DNA from: Glaciecola amylolytica
GTDB taxonomy: Bacteria; Bacteroidota; Bacteroidia; Flavobacteriales_D; Crocinitomicaceae
DNA length: 64,000 nt
Direction of reading: 5' to 3'
NCBI GenBank assembly: GCA_003856375.1
Contig: CP034120.1
Span: 1,674,001-1,738,000 of the forward strand
Made by a program: the position numbers and the translations under genes. Positions within the stretch are counted from its first letter, which is position 1. Every line of letters starts with the position of its first letter. The notes beneath the pieces are model-generated. The model searched no databases, had not been told where the DNA came from, and saw nothing but the letters and a program-made list of their open reading frames with translations. Shown one piece after another: positions 18,122 through 26,379 of this stretch.

Positions 18122-18529
18122 TTATTTTTTTCTAGTTAAACTAAGACTACCTGACAAGCCGTTCCCTGATTCAAAACGAACAAGTAAATAGTCAGAAGTA
18201 TGATCTTCATAAATTATATTACCATTATTATTTACCTGAGCCGCAAAGTAACCATTGATTACACTTTTAAACGTTCCAACTGTGAAAGCTTTAAGTTGTT
18301 TATCCATTAGTAATTCCTGTCTTACCTTAAAAATATACAACCCAGATTCCACATAGGGTCCCGTTAATTCACCTGTAATCGTGTCATGATTTGCATTATT
18401 GTTTAATACATAAACAAAATCAAAGCTACCTGGAGTAAGACCTTCTAACGCTCCTTTTTCTTTTTTACATGAAAGGACAGTTATTAGGATCAAACTAAAA
18501 CTTAACGATTTTAATATGCTTTGTTTCAT
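18122..18529 (-). CDS. Small lipoprotein, paralogue family B (copy B2)
   Basis: A 135-residue lipoprotein with leader MKQSILKSLSFSLILITVLSC followed by KKEKGALEGLTPG. It is highly similar to B3 in the mature region (DFVYVLNNNANHDTITGELTGPYV...YEDHTSDYLLVRFESG). The leader resembles that of B1 (MKQSTLKWLSCSLIL). The predicted mature protein is beta-rich, hydrophilic and probably anchored in the outer or inner membrane by lipid. It lies just behind the terminator that follows A1, so it needs read-through or its own promoter; no TAnnTTTG box is visible in the 80-nt gap. Confidence 0.75.
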   Translation of the reverse strand: MKQSILKSLSFSLILITVLSCKKEKGALEGLTPGSFDFVYVLNNNANHDTITGELTGPYVESGLYIFKVRQELLMDKQLKAFTVGTFKSVINGYFAAQVNNNGNIIYEDHTSDYLLVRFESGNGLSGSLSLTRKK

Positions 18530-18559
18530 TGTTGCTGAATGTTAGCCTTTTAAAAACAG

Positions 18560-18596
18560 AAAACTCCTCTTCGAATCTAATTCAAAGAGGAGTTTT
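18560..18596 (-). terminator. Terminator after lipoprotein A1
   Basis: The 12-bp perfect stem AAAACTCCTCTT/AAGAGGAGTTTT has T-rich DNA downstream on the minus strand. It is a duplicate of 17246-17282. Confidence 0.8.
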
Positions 18597-18608
18597 TAAA
18601 TCAAAGAA

Positions 18609-19067
18609 TCACTTCCGTTTCAAGGTCCATTTGCCTTTATACACAATGCTATTAACTGGTTGCCCTGTTGATTCATTGCGCCAAATAAACTCAAAATTAC
18701 CATTATCAACCGTGTATGCTCTTCCCTTTTGAGAATATTCTCCTTCAAAGTATACATCTCCTTTAAAAGAACCTGATTGCCCATTTGCAAAAGCTACTGG
18801 AGTATTACTATCTAAATAAAGCTTATAGGAACATACTAGCTTATTACCCTTCACTTTAAGAAAAGTATATCGATTAAACACGTCAACATGTATTTCCTGA
18901 CCTTTTCTTCTTTTTAGATTCTTTTCAAAGATCTTTCCATTATCAGTAAAAATATCTCCGCTGTCGAACATCAATCGCATTTCATAATCATGTTTTGCAT
19001 TTTCCTTATGACAACCTGAAAGAAATATAAATACAAGTAAAAAAGGTATTATTCTGATTTCAAACAT
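18609..19067 (-). CDS. Small lipoprotein, paralogue family A (copy A1)
   Basis: A 152-residue lipoprotein (VFIFLSGC HKENAKHDYEMRLMFDSGD). It has the same fold pattern as A2, with a 14-residue insertion in the middle (SNTPVAFANGQSGSF) and the same ending (GRAYTVDNGNFEFIWRN...YKGKWTLKRK). No known domain is recognised. It is 4 nt downstream of B1, reproducing the B3-A2 spacing, and a terminator copy follows it. Confidence 0.75.
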   Translation of the reverse strand: MFEIRIIPFLLVFIFLSGCHKENAKHDYEMRLMFDSGDIFTDNGKIFEKNLKRRKGQEIHVDVFNRYTFLKVKGNKLVCSYKLYLDSNTPVAFANGQSGSFKGDVYFEGEYSQKGRAYTVDNGNFEFIWRNESTGQPVNSIVYKGKWTLKRK

Positions 19068-19071
19068 AGAT

Positions 19072-19497
19072 TTATTCTTTTCGAGTTAGTTTAAATGTCC
19101 CGTTCAAAGTATCACTTGAAGTATTTAATGACTGAAAGTGAACCAACAAATGATCTGCATCATGTTCTTCATAAGTAACTTCAGAATGTATTATTAATAA
19201 ACCGGGAGCATAAAAGGGACCATTTACGATTTGTGAATAATTTCCTACCTTGAAATCTTTCAGTGAACTGATGGTTCCTAACTCCTGTTTTACCATAAAA
19301 TAGTAACTCGGAGAACTCGCATCTGGCCCCGAGACCTCACCTGTTACTGTGTCTTGAACACCATTTTTAGTCCAGATACAGACGAAATCGAATCTTCCGG
19401 AATCAAAATCGTCTAAAACTCCTTTTTCCTTTTTACAGGAGAGGATGAATAATAGTATCAAGCTACAACTTAACCACTTTAATGTGCTTTGTTTCAT
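19072..19497 (-). CDS. Small lipoprotein, paralogue family B (copy B1)
   Basis: A 141-residue lipoprotein with leader MKQSTLKWLSCSLILLFILSC and KKEKGVLDDFDSG. It is the most divergent B copy (RFDFVCIWTKNGVQDTVTGEVSGPD...YEEHDADHLLVHFQSL...LTRKE). Its first 35 nt overlap, out of frame, the end of the T9SS cargo gene, so the signal peptide DNA also encodes the cargo tail. It may be the ancestral member, since B2 and B3 are closer to one another. Function unknown. Confidence 0.72.
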   Translation of the reverse strand: MKQSTLKWLSCSLILLFILSCKKEKGVLDDFDSGRFDFVCIWTKNGVQDTVTGEVSGPDASSPSYYFMVKQELGTISSLKDFKVGNYSQIVNGPFYAPGLLIIHSEVTYEEHDADHLLVHFQSLNTSSDTLNGTFKLTRKE

Positions 19498-21850
19498 GAT
19501 CAGTGAATTTTAAAATAAGCGTGTATATTCCTGACGCCAGCTCACGAATATCGTATAATTTATCTAAAGGATCAAATTGTTTGACCTCTACGCCATTTTG
19601 ATTCAACAAAAGAACTTGTTGTAAGTCTTCTGTCTGTACAACTTGAAAGAAATCAGTTACTGGATTAGGATACACCAAAGTATGACTATTCTCTATACTG
19701 TTATCTCTTGCTATTTGGTTTAAGCGTAGGGTCTCTTCAAACTCTGAGAATGTTGGTACTTTCATAGGTAAACTATGATTCTTTCCGTTTGTTATCGGTG
19801 CTACAAAGCTTCCAATTTTGCTTTCCAAACTACAGGTTTGACAGGAATCATTCTCTCCTCTGGAATAGGGGGTATTGGAGGAAGTGAAATTGTTTCCGCA
19901 GGTAATTTTTCCGACTTCAACGGTAATCCCTTCCGGCATGTTATTCGGGTCATAAATTCCTTCATCCAAAAGCACGTATTCTAGTGCTTTTAAAGTAACC
20001 GGAGTATTTCCGTAGATGTTCGAAGTTACAGTTAAGTTCTCAAAGCCCCCGATCATCAATCCTTCGGCGGTATATCCGTACAAATCCGCATACAGATCTG
20101 TATTAATGTCATAATCAACCACCCGGTTGATCAAGTCATGGTATAAGGGTTTATCGCCTCCAATGTTAGCATAAATTAAGTTGTACAACAACATATAATC
20201 TACTCCAGAAAACCAGCCTTCTTGAATATCATCACCTTTCATGCCATCATCCCATCGGTCGTGCTCATTATCAAATAAAAACGGTACGTTCCAATAATAG
20301 GGGATTCCATCCGGATCTTGAACCGAAGAGAACGCCCCTTTATACTCATAATGATTATTTGGATCTCCAAGTTCAGTGTATCCAAAATTATGAGGTCCGA
20401 CGCAAGGTGCTGCTTCCAGCATCAAGTTGGCATAATTGTAAGCATGCTCCTTTCGCTCTACATCATTTTCATTATCTGTTGGATTCCAATCCCAGAAGTA
20501 GTCATATAAAGGAACATACAAACCATCAATATGATTGTCTGCACTTTTGTTAGCCACAAAACGAGGGACAGGTAATAAGCCTGAGCCACTATTAGAAATA
20601 ACATTCAGAATCAAAGCCATTTTTGCATTGACAAAATCATTATAGCCATTTAATCCAGCATTCCACAAAGTTGTGTTTATAGGGGAATAAGTCAGAGTTG
20701 CATAATTGGATGATCCTATTCCTAAATCGTTACCCGAAGTAAATAAAGGGATGGAAATCATTTGCATTGGAACCATATACATATAAGGAGATGAGCCAAG
20801 TGAAACTTCATTATGTCTTGGGTTGTAAATAGTCCAATAAGGAGCCGATGGAATTCCTAAGGAAGGATACGCTATAAATAGATTTTCATTCGGTTCTACT
20901 TGTTTAGTTCCGCTAAACCAGCCAGCCATTCTTCCGATCATATTGGTACTGTGCCGTTTGGCTTCTTCATGAAAATTCATATAAGTATCTACAGCCCCAT
21001 CTTTGTCTTTATCAATAGCATAAGTTGCATCCGGAATACTTTTGATAATAGTAAAAAAGCCTAATAACAGACGGATAGCCTGATCCTGGCTTTCTTCCCC
21101 CAAACCATATTCTGAATCTTGGTTATCATCATCTGGCTCCTCAACTCCTTTTTTGTAGTTGACTATGGGGTGTTGGGAGAAATCCAAATCGGGAGGAGAA
21201 TTTCCATCATGTAGTATGGTTATATCCCATAATCCACAATAATCACTTTGATTGTAAAGTATATCATTCCCATAATCAATCCCCGTTTTATTGCCAGTTA
21301 ACGAGTAGTAATTTGAAGTAAAGATTGGCAGATCAACAGGGTTGGGATGTAGATTTAAAAATGTAGGGGGTACATCATCTCTGAAAAAATAGCCGTTGAC
21401 ATCAGGGAGTAAAGGTGAATCTCCGGTGCGAAAAACATCTTGGTCATTTCCCTCCGACGAATAAAATGTTTCAGAAACATAATCTAATCGTTCAAAAGCT
21501 TTAATTGCAAAATATAATTCCCGTTCATTATTTTTTAAATCGGCCCATCTTCCTTTGTCTTGCAGGATTTTATGTTCAAGTGCAAGCATGGTCAAATAAT
21601 ATCCATGCATAATCGTTGCATCTGCCCATTTTATGAATGCACCACGCGTAAGATTCCGACTTTCTGCAACCAAGCTTTGTCCTGGACCTTCACCCATGAC
21701 CATAAAGTCATTTCTGAGACGCCAGCGGTAAAACCAATATTTAGCATGCCATCCGTGCATATTTGGATTTGTGCTTTGTGCAAAACTGATAGTCGGTTCA
21801 ATGATGGAGAAAAGAATCGCTCCTAAAACCGCTAATATGATTCTTCTCAT
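19463..21850 (-). CDS. Large secreted T9SS cargo protein, unknown function
   Basis: A 795-residue protein with a signal peptide (MRRIILAVLGAILFSIIEPTISFAQ) and a type A T9SS C-terminal sorting domain (YPNPVTDFFQVVQTEDLQQVLLLNQNGVEVKQFDP...LASGIYTLILKFTDHETKHIKVVKL). The ~650 residues between are rich in aromatic residues and Asn/Asp, begin HGWHAKYWFYRWRLRNDFMVMGEGPGQSL, and contain Asp-rich loops such as DKDKDGAVDTYMNF (calcium-loop-like) and EPDDDNQDSEYGLG. No catalytic family is recognised; a helical-barrel enzyme is a guess only. It overlaps the upstream gene by 4 nt (ATGA) and the downstream lipoprotein by 35 nt, so it sits mid-operon. Confidence 0.8.
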   Translation of the reverse strand: MRRIILAVLGAILFSIIEPTISFAQSTNPNMHGWHAKYWFYRWRLRNDFMVMGEGPGQSLVAESRNLTRGAFIKWADATIMHGYYLTMLALEHKILQDKGRWADLKNNERELYFAIKAFERLDYVSETFYSSEGNDQDVFRTGDSPLLPDVNGYFFRDDVPPTFLNLHPNPVDLPIFTSNYYSLTGNKTGIDYGNDILYNQSDYCGLWDITILHDGNSPPDLDFSQHPIVNYKKGVEEPDDDNQDSEYGLGEESQDQAIRLLLGFFTIIKSIPDATYAIDKDKDGAVDTYMNFHEEAKRHSTNMIGRMAGWFSGTKQVEPNENLFIAYPSLGIPSAPYWTIYNPRHNEVSLGSSPYMYMVPMQMISIPLFTSGNDLGIGSSNYATLTYSPINTTLWNAGLNGYNDFVNAKMALILNVISNSGSGLLPVPRFVANKSADNHIDGLYVPLYDYFWDWNPTDNENDVERKEHAYNYANLMLEAAPCVGPHNFGYTELGDPNNHYEYKGAFSSVQDPDGIPYYWNVPFLFDNEHDRWDDGMKGDDIQEGWFSGVDYMLLYNLIYANIGGDKPLYHDLINRVVDYDINTDLYADLYGYTAEGLMIGGFENLTVTSNIYGNTPVTLKALEYVLLDEGIYDPNNMPEGITVEVGKITCGNNFTSSNTPYSRGENDSCQTCSLESKIGSFVAPITNGKNHSLPMKVPTFSEFEETLRLNQIARDNSIENSHTLVYPNPVTDFFQVVQTEDLQQVLLLNQNGVEVKQFDPLDKLYDIRELASGIYTLILKFTDHETKHIKVVKL

Positions 21851-22986
21851 GGTTTCTGTTGTTTTAAAGTTTCCAATTCTGCTTTCAATTTTTCCAATTC
21901 CTTGTTTTGCTGAATCAGATACAAAGTCAATTCTTCAATCTTTTCCATCATTTTCACATTCATTTCAGCCACATCAATTCCTTCTTCTTTCATTACCTTC
22001 TCGGATGGAATGGAAGGCAGGTGTTTGTGTTCTTTCAGGAAGTTTTCCACATCAGTTAATGGCATCAAAACGTAATTGTCTTCAAAAACATAATCTGCCC
22101 AAACGTCTGCATCCACCTTGATTTTTCGTGCTCTTGTCAGTCCGCTTGCTTCCACTACAAATGTTTTTCGGACTCCATTGCTGATTGAGAACATTCCATC
22201 AGTTCCCAAATGAAGGATATTGGTTACACCATTGTCGATGTCCATTGCTCCGTCGGCTTTTAAAGAAAATGGGGTTCTGCCTGTTGCGGTATTAATGACT
22301 TCAAGGATTTTAGTGTCGGGATTGTCATACTCAAAGAACATTAAGCGTTGATACGGTTTGCTATTTCCTGCGGTATTTACCTGAATGGCCGCCGTCCGGT
22401 TGGTATTCACCAAATTGAACTTGGAAAAGGTGTTCAGGTCTGCTCCAACAGAAAAAGAAGTGTTTGTCCATAAATGACCGGAAACTTTTGTGTTTCCCAC
22501 CACATCTAAATTTCGGGTAGGAGTATTTGTGCCGATTCCGACAAAAACACTCGGACATTCGATGAAGATTTTATTGGGGCCGTTTGCCCATGCCGGGCTT
22601 TGTGTGATTCCGCCTGCCAGATCACAAATACTGGTGTACATGAAATCTTTTAATCCAAGTACTGAAAATTTAGATGTTAAGCCCTCTCCATTTGAAAACA
22701 AAATGGTTTCGTTATGGATTCCGTTCATAGTGGGAATATTGGGGAAATACACATTTCCGCCTACTTTTAAATCTCCACCGATTGTAACATTTCTGGTCAT
22801 GGATACAGAATCGTTGGCAACGACCGTTGAATCAAAACGAGCTGAACCTGCGACTTGCAGACGTGCATTCGGTGTAGTTGTTCCAATTCCGATATTTCCA
22901 TTTTCAGAAATGACATTTTCTTGTGCAAACGTTTGATTTGCAATAAATAGGGCTGATAAGACCAGTAAATAAGTGATTTTTTTCAT
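21847..22986 (-). CDS. Secreted IGTTTP-repeat / coiled-coil tail protein
   Basis: A 379-residue protein with signal peptide MKKITYLLVLSALFIANQTFAQ. The IGIGTTTPNARLQVAGSARFDST segment, and again VGIGTNTPTRNLDVVGNTKV, is the repeat typical of bacteroidotal tail-fibre-like exported proteins. The C-terminus reads YVFEDNYVLMPLTDVENFLKEHKHLPSIPSEKVMKEEGIDVAEMNVKMMEKIEELTLYLIQQNKELEKLKAELETLKQQ. That is the endosialidase-chaperone-like head followed by a trimeric coiled coil. Such proteins probably trimerise at the cell surface; the ligand is unknown. It is the first gene of the operon that continues through the T9SS cargo and the lipoprotein array. No clear promoter box is seen in the 635-nt upstream gap. 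Confidence 0.8.
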   Translation of the reverse strand: MKKITYLLVLSALFIANQTFAQENVISENGNIGIGTTTPNARLQVAGSARFDSTVVANDSVSMTRNVTIGGDLKVGGNVYFPNIPTMNGIHNETILFSNGEGLTSKFSVLGLKDFMYTSICDLAGGITQSPAWANGPNKIFIECPSVFVGIGTNTPTRNLDVVGNTKVSGHLWTNTSFSVGADLNTFSKFNLVNTNRTAAIQVNTAGNSKPYQRLMFFEYDNPDTKILEVINTATGRTPFSLKADGAMDIDNGVTNILHLGTDGMFSISNGVRKTFVVEASGLTRARKIKVDADVWADYVFEDNYVLMPLTDVENFLKEHKHLPSIPSEKVMKEEGIDVAEMNVKMMEKIEELTLYLIQQNKELEKLKAELETLKQQKP

Positions 22987-23076
22987 AAGGTATACTTTTG
23001 TTTTTTAGTGCCGATTGTACGTTTAAACTTTTCTGTATGAGTGTTTTCGGCAGAAACAAGTCATACGGAATGTGTA

Positions 23077-23100
23077 TTCAACAGTCTGTAATCTGTTGAA
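23077..23100. other. Intergenic hairpin in gap 22987-23622
   Basis: An 8-bp perfect stem TTCAACAG/CTGTTGAA with an 8-nt loop. The 635-nt gap shows no ORF with family similarity; besides this stem it holds only the pckA terminator at its end. Confidence 0.4.
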
Positions 23101-23572
23101 ATACTGACAAACAAGATTTTACAGGGATCTCGCTTGTTTATTTTAAAATTTCTTTTCGCTAAAAGCGATTCAGTGAAGGTCCGTTACTGTTTCATCGTAT
23201 TGGCACCAGGTGGATTTTAAATTCTGTGACAAGTATAATACTTCTTTCTTTTCTTGTTACAGTTGAATTAAAAAGTATTTGTATTTAACTCATCATTAAA
23301 TGAAGGAGTTGTTTTCGTAGTAGGATGTCTCATTTTTGGAAGAATAAATTTATGAATGCTCAAAAGTGTGTATTATTTCTCATAAATGCAAATGATTTCA
23401 TTTTTACAGTCACAAAATTAGCTCTCAGCTTCGTAATCTTTTTACGTGATCAAAATTGATTTCAATGAGAAAACAGGAATTGTAATCAATAATAGTGAGT
23501 TAATTGTCTGGTGTTTTTTAATCACTAGCATTCAGATACTATATGCGTCATTTTAGGATCATAACAAACAAA

Positions 23573-23601
23573 AAAGGCTCTCCGAAATCCGGAGAGCCTT
23601 T
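23573..23601 (-). terminator. Terminator of pckA
   Basis: The 12-bp perfect stem AAAGGCTCTCCG/CGGAGAGCCTTT is followed on the minus strand by T residues. Confidence 0.85.
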
Positions 23602-23622
23602 GAAGAAATCAAAAAAACAATG

Positions 23623-25233
23623 TTAAACAGTAACTTTTGGTGCTGCTGCTAAAATATCTGAAGATGTCTCTGCCGCGAACTGTTCAAAGTTCTTAACGAA
23701 CTGATCAGCTAAATGGTTGGCAGTTTTATCGTATCCTGTTTTATCTGCCCAGGTCTCACGCGGATTTAAAATCTCAGCAGGAACTTCCGGACAAGAAGTA
23801 GGGAATGACAATTCGAATACCGGCAATGTTTCAAAGCTTACATTATCCAACTGACCAGTCAACGCTGCAGTAATCATAGCACGCGTGTAAGATAATTTCA
23901 TGCGGCTTCCTACACCGTAAGAACCTCCTGACCATCCTGTGTTGATCAACCAAACTTTAATGTCAGTTCCTTCCAGTTTTTCACCCAATAATTTCGCGTA
24001 TTTTGCAGGGTGTAACGGTAAGAATGCTTTTCCGAAACAAGCGGAGAAAGTTGTTGTAGGCTCAGTAATACCAACCTCAGTTCCGGCAACTTTTGCAGTA
24101 TATCCGGACATAAAGTGATACATCGCCTGCTCTTTCGTTAAACGTGAGATCGGAGGCAATACTCCAAATGCATCAGCAGTTAAGAAAAAGATATTTTTTG
24201 GTCCGGCTCCGATAGAAGGAACCATGATGTTGTCAATGTAATCGATCGGGTAGGAAACACGTGTGTTTTCAGTGATTGAACCGTCCGCATAATCAGGAGT
24301 TGAAGTTCCTTCGTGGAATCCGATGTTTTCCAAAATAGCTCCGAACTTGATTGCGTCGTAAATTTGCGGCTCTTTTTCTTTCGATAAATCGATTGTTTTT
24401 GCGTAGCATCCACCTTCGAAGTTGAAAACCGTATTGTCTGACCAACCGTGCTCATCGTCACCGATCAAACGACGATTCGGATCAGAAGACAAAGTTGTTT
24501 TTCCTGTTCCGGATAATCCGAAGAAAATAGCAGTGTCTCCTGATGCTCCTACGTTAGCGGAACAGTGCATGGAAAGTACATTTTTCTCGTGTGGCAACAC
24601 ATAATTCAAAACAGAGAAAATTCCTTTTTTGATTTCACCTGTATATCCTGTTCCACCGATAATAATCATTTTACGGGTGAAGTTCAGAATAGCGAAATTG
24701 GATTGGCGTGTTCCGTCGATAGCAGGATCAGCCTTGAAACCAGGAGCACAAACGATGTTCCATTCAGCGTCAAAGTTTTCGATCTCAGCATCAGTAGGAC
24801 GTAAGAACATGTTGTAAGCAAACATGTTTGACCAAGGGAATTCAGTTGTAACACGGATGTTCATTCTGAATTTGTCGTCAGCACATGCATAAGCGTCACG
24901 AACATAAACGTCTTTTCCAATCAAATAAGACTTCATGCGGTTGTATAACGCATCAAATTGCTCTGTGGAAACAGGAATATTTACATCTCCCCACCAAACA
25001 CTGTTTTCTGTATTTGCGTCGCGAACAACAAAGCGATCTTTTGGAGATCTACCAGTAAATTCACCAGTTTCAATTGCAATCGCTCCAGTGTCTGTTAAAA
25101 CACCCTGACCGCCGATGATCGTATCTTCTACAAGTTCAGCTGGTGTTAAATTCCAGAATACGTTACCGAGATTTTCTAATCCGATAGTTGATTTTAAATC
25201 GGCATTTTTTCCTCGTTTACCAAATTCGTCCAT
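23623..25233 (-). CDS. pckA: Phosphoenolpyruvate carboxykinase (ATP)
   Basis: This enzyme converts oxaloacetate and ATP to PEP and CO2, the entry step of gluconeogenesis. The 536-residue length is normal. Motifs are GEFTGRSPKDRFVV near the N-terminus, AEWNIVCAPGF, the PEPCK kinase-1a loop GLSGTGKTTLSSDP (about 234-247), and GDDEHGWSD with FNFEGGCYAKTI (metal-binding kinase-2 region). Late conserved segments are NTRVSYPIDYI, GVGSRMKLSYTRAMI and P-rich NPRETWADK. MDEFGKRGKNADLKS is the natural start. A promoter box lies 44-51 nt upstream and a strong terminator follows, so it is monocistronic. Confidence 0.97.
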   Translation of the reverse strand: MDEFGKRGKNADLKSTIGLENLGNVFWNLTPAELVEDTIIGGQGVLTDTGAIAIETGEFTGRSPKDRFVVRDANTENSVWWGDVNIPVSTEQFDALYNRMKSYLIGKDVYVRDAYACADDKFRMNIRVTTEFPWSNMFAYNMFLRPTDAEIENFDAEWNIVCAPGFKADPAIDGTRQSNFAILNFTRKMIIIGGTGYTGEIKKGIFSVLNYVLPHEKNVLSMHCSANVGASGDTAIFFGLSGTGKTTLSSDPNRRLIGDDEHGWSDNTVFNFEGGCYAKTIDLSKEKEPQIYDAIKFGAILENIGFHEGTSTPDYADGSITENTRVSYPIDYIDNIMVPSIGAGPKNIFFLTADAFGVLPPISRLTKEQAMYHFMSGYTAKVAGTEVGITEPTTTFSACFGKAFLPLHPAKYAKLLGEKLEGTDIKVWLINTGWSGGSYGVGSRMKLSYTRAMITAALTGQLDNVSFETLPVFELSFPTSCPEVPAEILNPRETWADKTGYDKTANHLADQFVKNFEQFAAETSSDILAAAPKVTV

Positions 25234-25276
25234 AAAATGTCTTTTTGTATTGCCTTGAGGCTAACTTATTTTGGTG

Positions 25277-25284
25277 CAAAAGTA
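25277..25284 (-). promoter_or_regulatory. -7 promoter box of pckA
   Basis: Perfect TACTTTTG (TAnnTTTG) on the minus strand, giving a leader of about 38 nt. No matching TTG at the ideal 18-nt spacing was seen. Confidence 0.5.
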
Positions 25285-25419
25285 CACGGATTCGTCAAAA
25301 AATCAGCCTTTTTGACCTAGAAATATTAACAGAATAAGAACAAATTGTTTACATGAGTCGGTTTAACTCGCTATTTAACAGCTTTTTGGGGTGTAATCAG
25401 AGTTGATAACTTCTTGCAG

Positions 25420-26379
25420 TTAAGGAGCCAGATTCCAGTCTTTTGCAATTTCGTAGGTGCTGAAGAAATCTCCGTCCTTGGCGTGTTTCGTGACTTCTCC
25501 GCCTTGTTTTGGCCCCGGTCCCGGATCAATCATTAAATAATGTCCCCAATTGTCTGCAGTGTAAAAGATAATCACAGAGCGGTTTTCAGCATCTTTAAAA
25601 TCTTTGCGTGTAATAGTCGGTGAGGACGGATTTACATTCACTTTCCGCTCGGTTTCGGACGCAATTTTGAATGCTGTTTTCCATTGTTTCACCAAAACTT
25701 CTCCGTTTCCGTAATTCACCACTTTGTCATCTGTTCCGTGAACAACGATTAACTGAGGAAATTCACCCGAGTACAGGGAATCTTGTGAATACAGCCGCTG
25801 ACGCAGTACTTCATCGGAAAAAACGGTTGGCTGACGCATTTCTGCAAATGATTTCATCGGAGAATCGACTTGCTTGTAGGCAGTTCCGGCTAAAATAGCT
25901 CCGGATTTTAATTTATCGGGATAACAAGCCATGAAATTCACGCTCATTGCTGCTCCGGCGCTCACTCCGTAAATATAAGTGCGGGATTCATCGATGGAAT
26001 AATGGGAAATAGCATACTGCATCATTTCGTAAATGCTGGCCATTTCTCCCTTGTCTTTTTCCTGATCGTCTTTCAAAAACCAATTGAAGCATCTGAACAG
26101 GTTGTTATTTGTTTTTTGTTCCGGATAAAGAACATAGAAGCCCAATGAATCTGCCAACTGATTCCAGCCCGAACCCAAAGCAATGTCATCTGCTGTTTGA
26201 TTGCAGCCGTGAAGAACAAGTATCAAAGGCTTTTTGCCATTCGGTTTGCCCTTAGGCTCATGAACATAAGCGTTCAGATTTCCCGGATTTTTGTTCAATT
26301 GAGCAGAAATGTCCGTTAGTTGGGAAAGCCCGATAAACGGTAGGAAAAACAATAATACAATATGGTGTTTTAGTTTCAA
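25420..26379 (-). CDS. Secreted PHB-depolymerase-type esterase (alpha/beta hydrolase)
   Basis: A 319-residue protein with a signal peptide (MKLKHHIVLLFFLPFIGLSQ). The alpha/beta-hydrolase core has the oxyanion segment LILVLHGCNQTADD, the nucleophile elbow YGVSAGAAMS (Ser140), an Asp in VVHGTDDKVV and the catalytic His in TADNWGHYLMIDPG. This is the esterase/PHB depolymerase (LpqC-like) family, which hydrolyses polyester or feruloyl-type esters outside the cytoplasm; the substrate here is unknown. It overlaps the end of the MutS-like gene by 4 nt (ATGA), so the two are co-translated despite unrelated roles. Confidence 0.85.
   Translation of the reverse strand: MKLKHHIVLLFFLPFIGLSQLTDISAQLNKNPGNLNAYVHEPKGKPNGKKPLILVLHGCNQTADDIALGSGWNQLADSLGFYVLYPEQKTNNNLFRCFNWFLKDDQEKDKGEMASIYEMMQYAISHYSIDESRTYIYGVSAGAAMSVNFMACYPDKLKSGAILAGTAYKQVDSPMKSFAEMRQPTVFSDEVLRQRLYSQDSLYSGEFPQLIVVHGTDDKVVNYGNGEVLVKQWKTAFKIASETERKVNVNPSSPTITRKDFKDAENRSVIIFYTADNWGHYLMIDPGPGPKQGGEVTKHAKDGDFFSTYEIAKDWNLAP

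Noticed and set aside
22991-22998. TACTTTTG box on the plus strand just before the IGTTTP-protein gene
   Set aside because: It points away from that gene and no plus-strand gene follows; expected by chance in AT-rich DNA.
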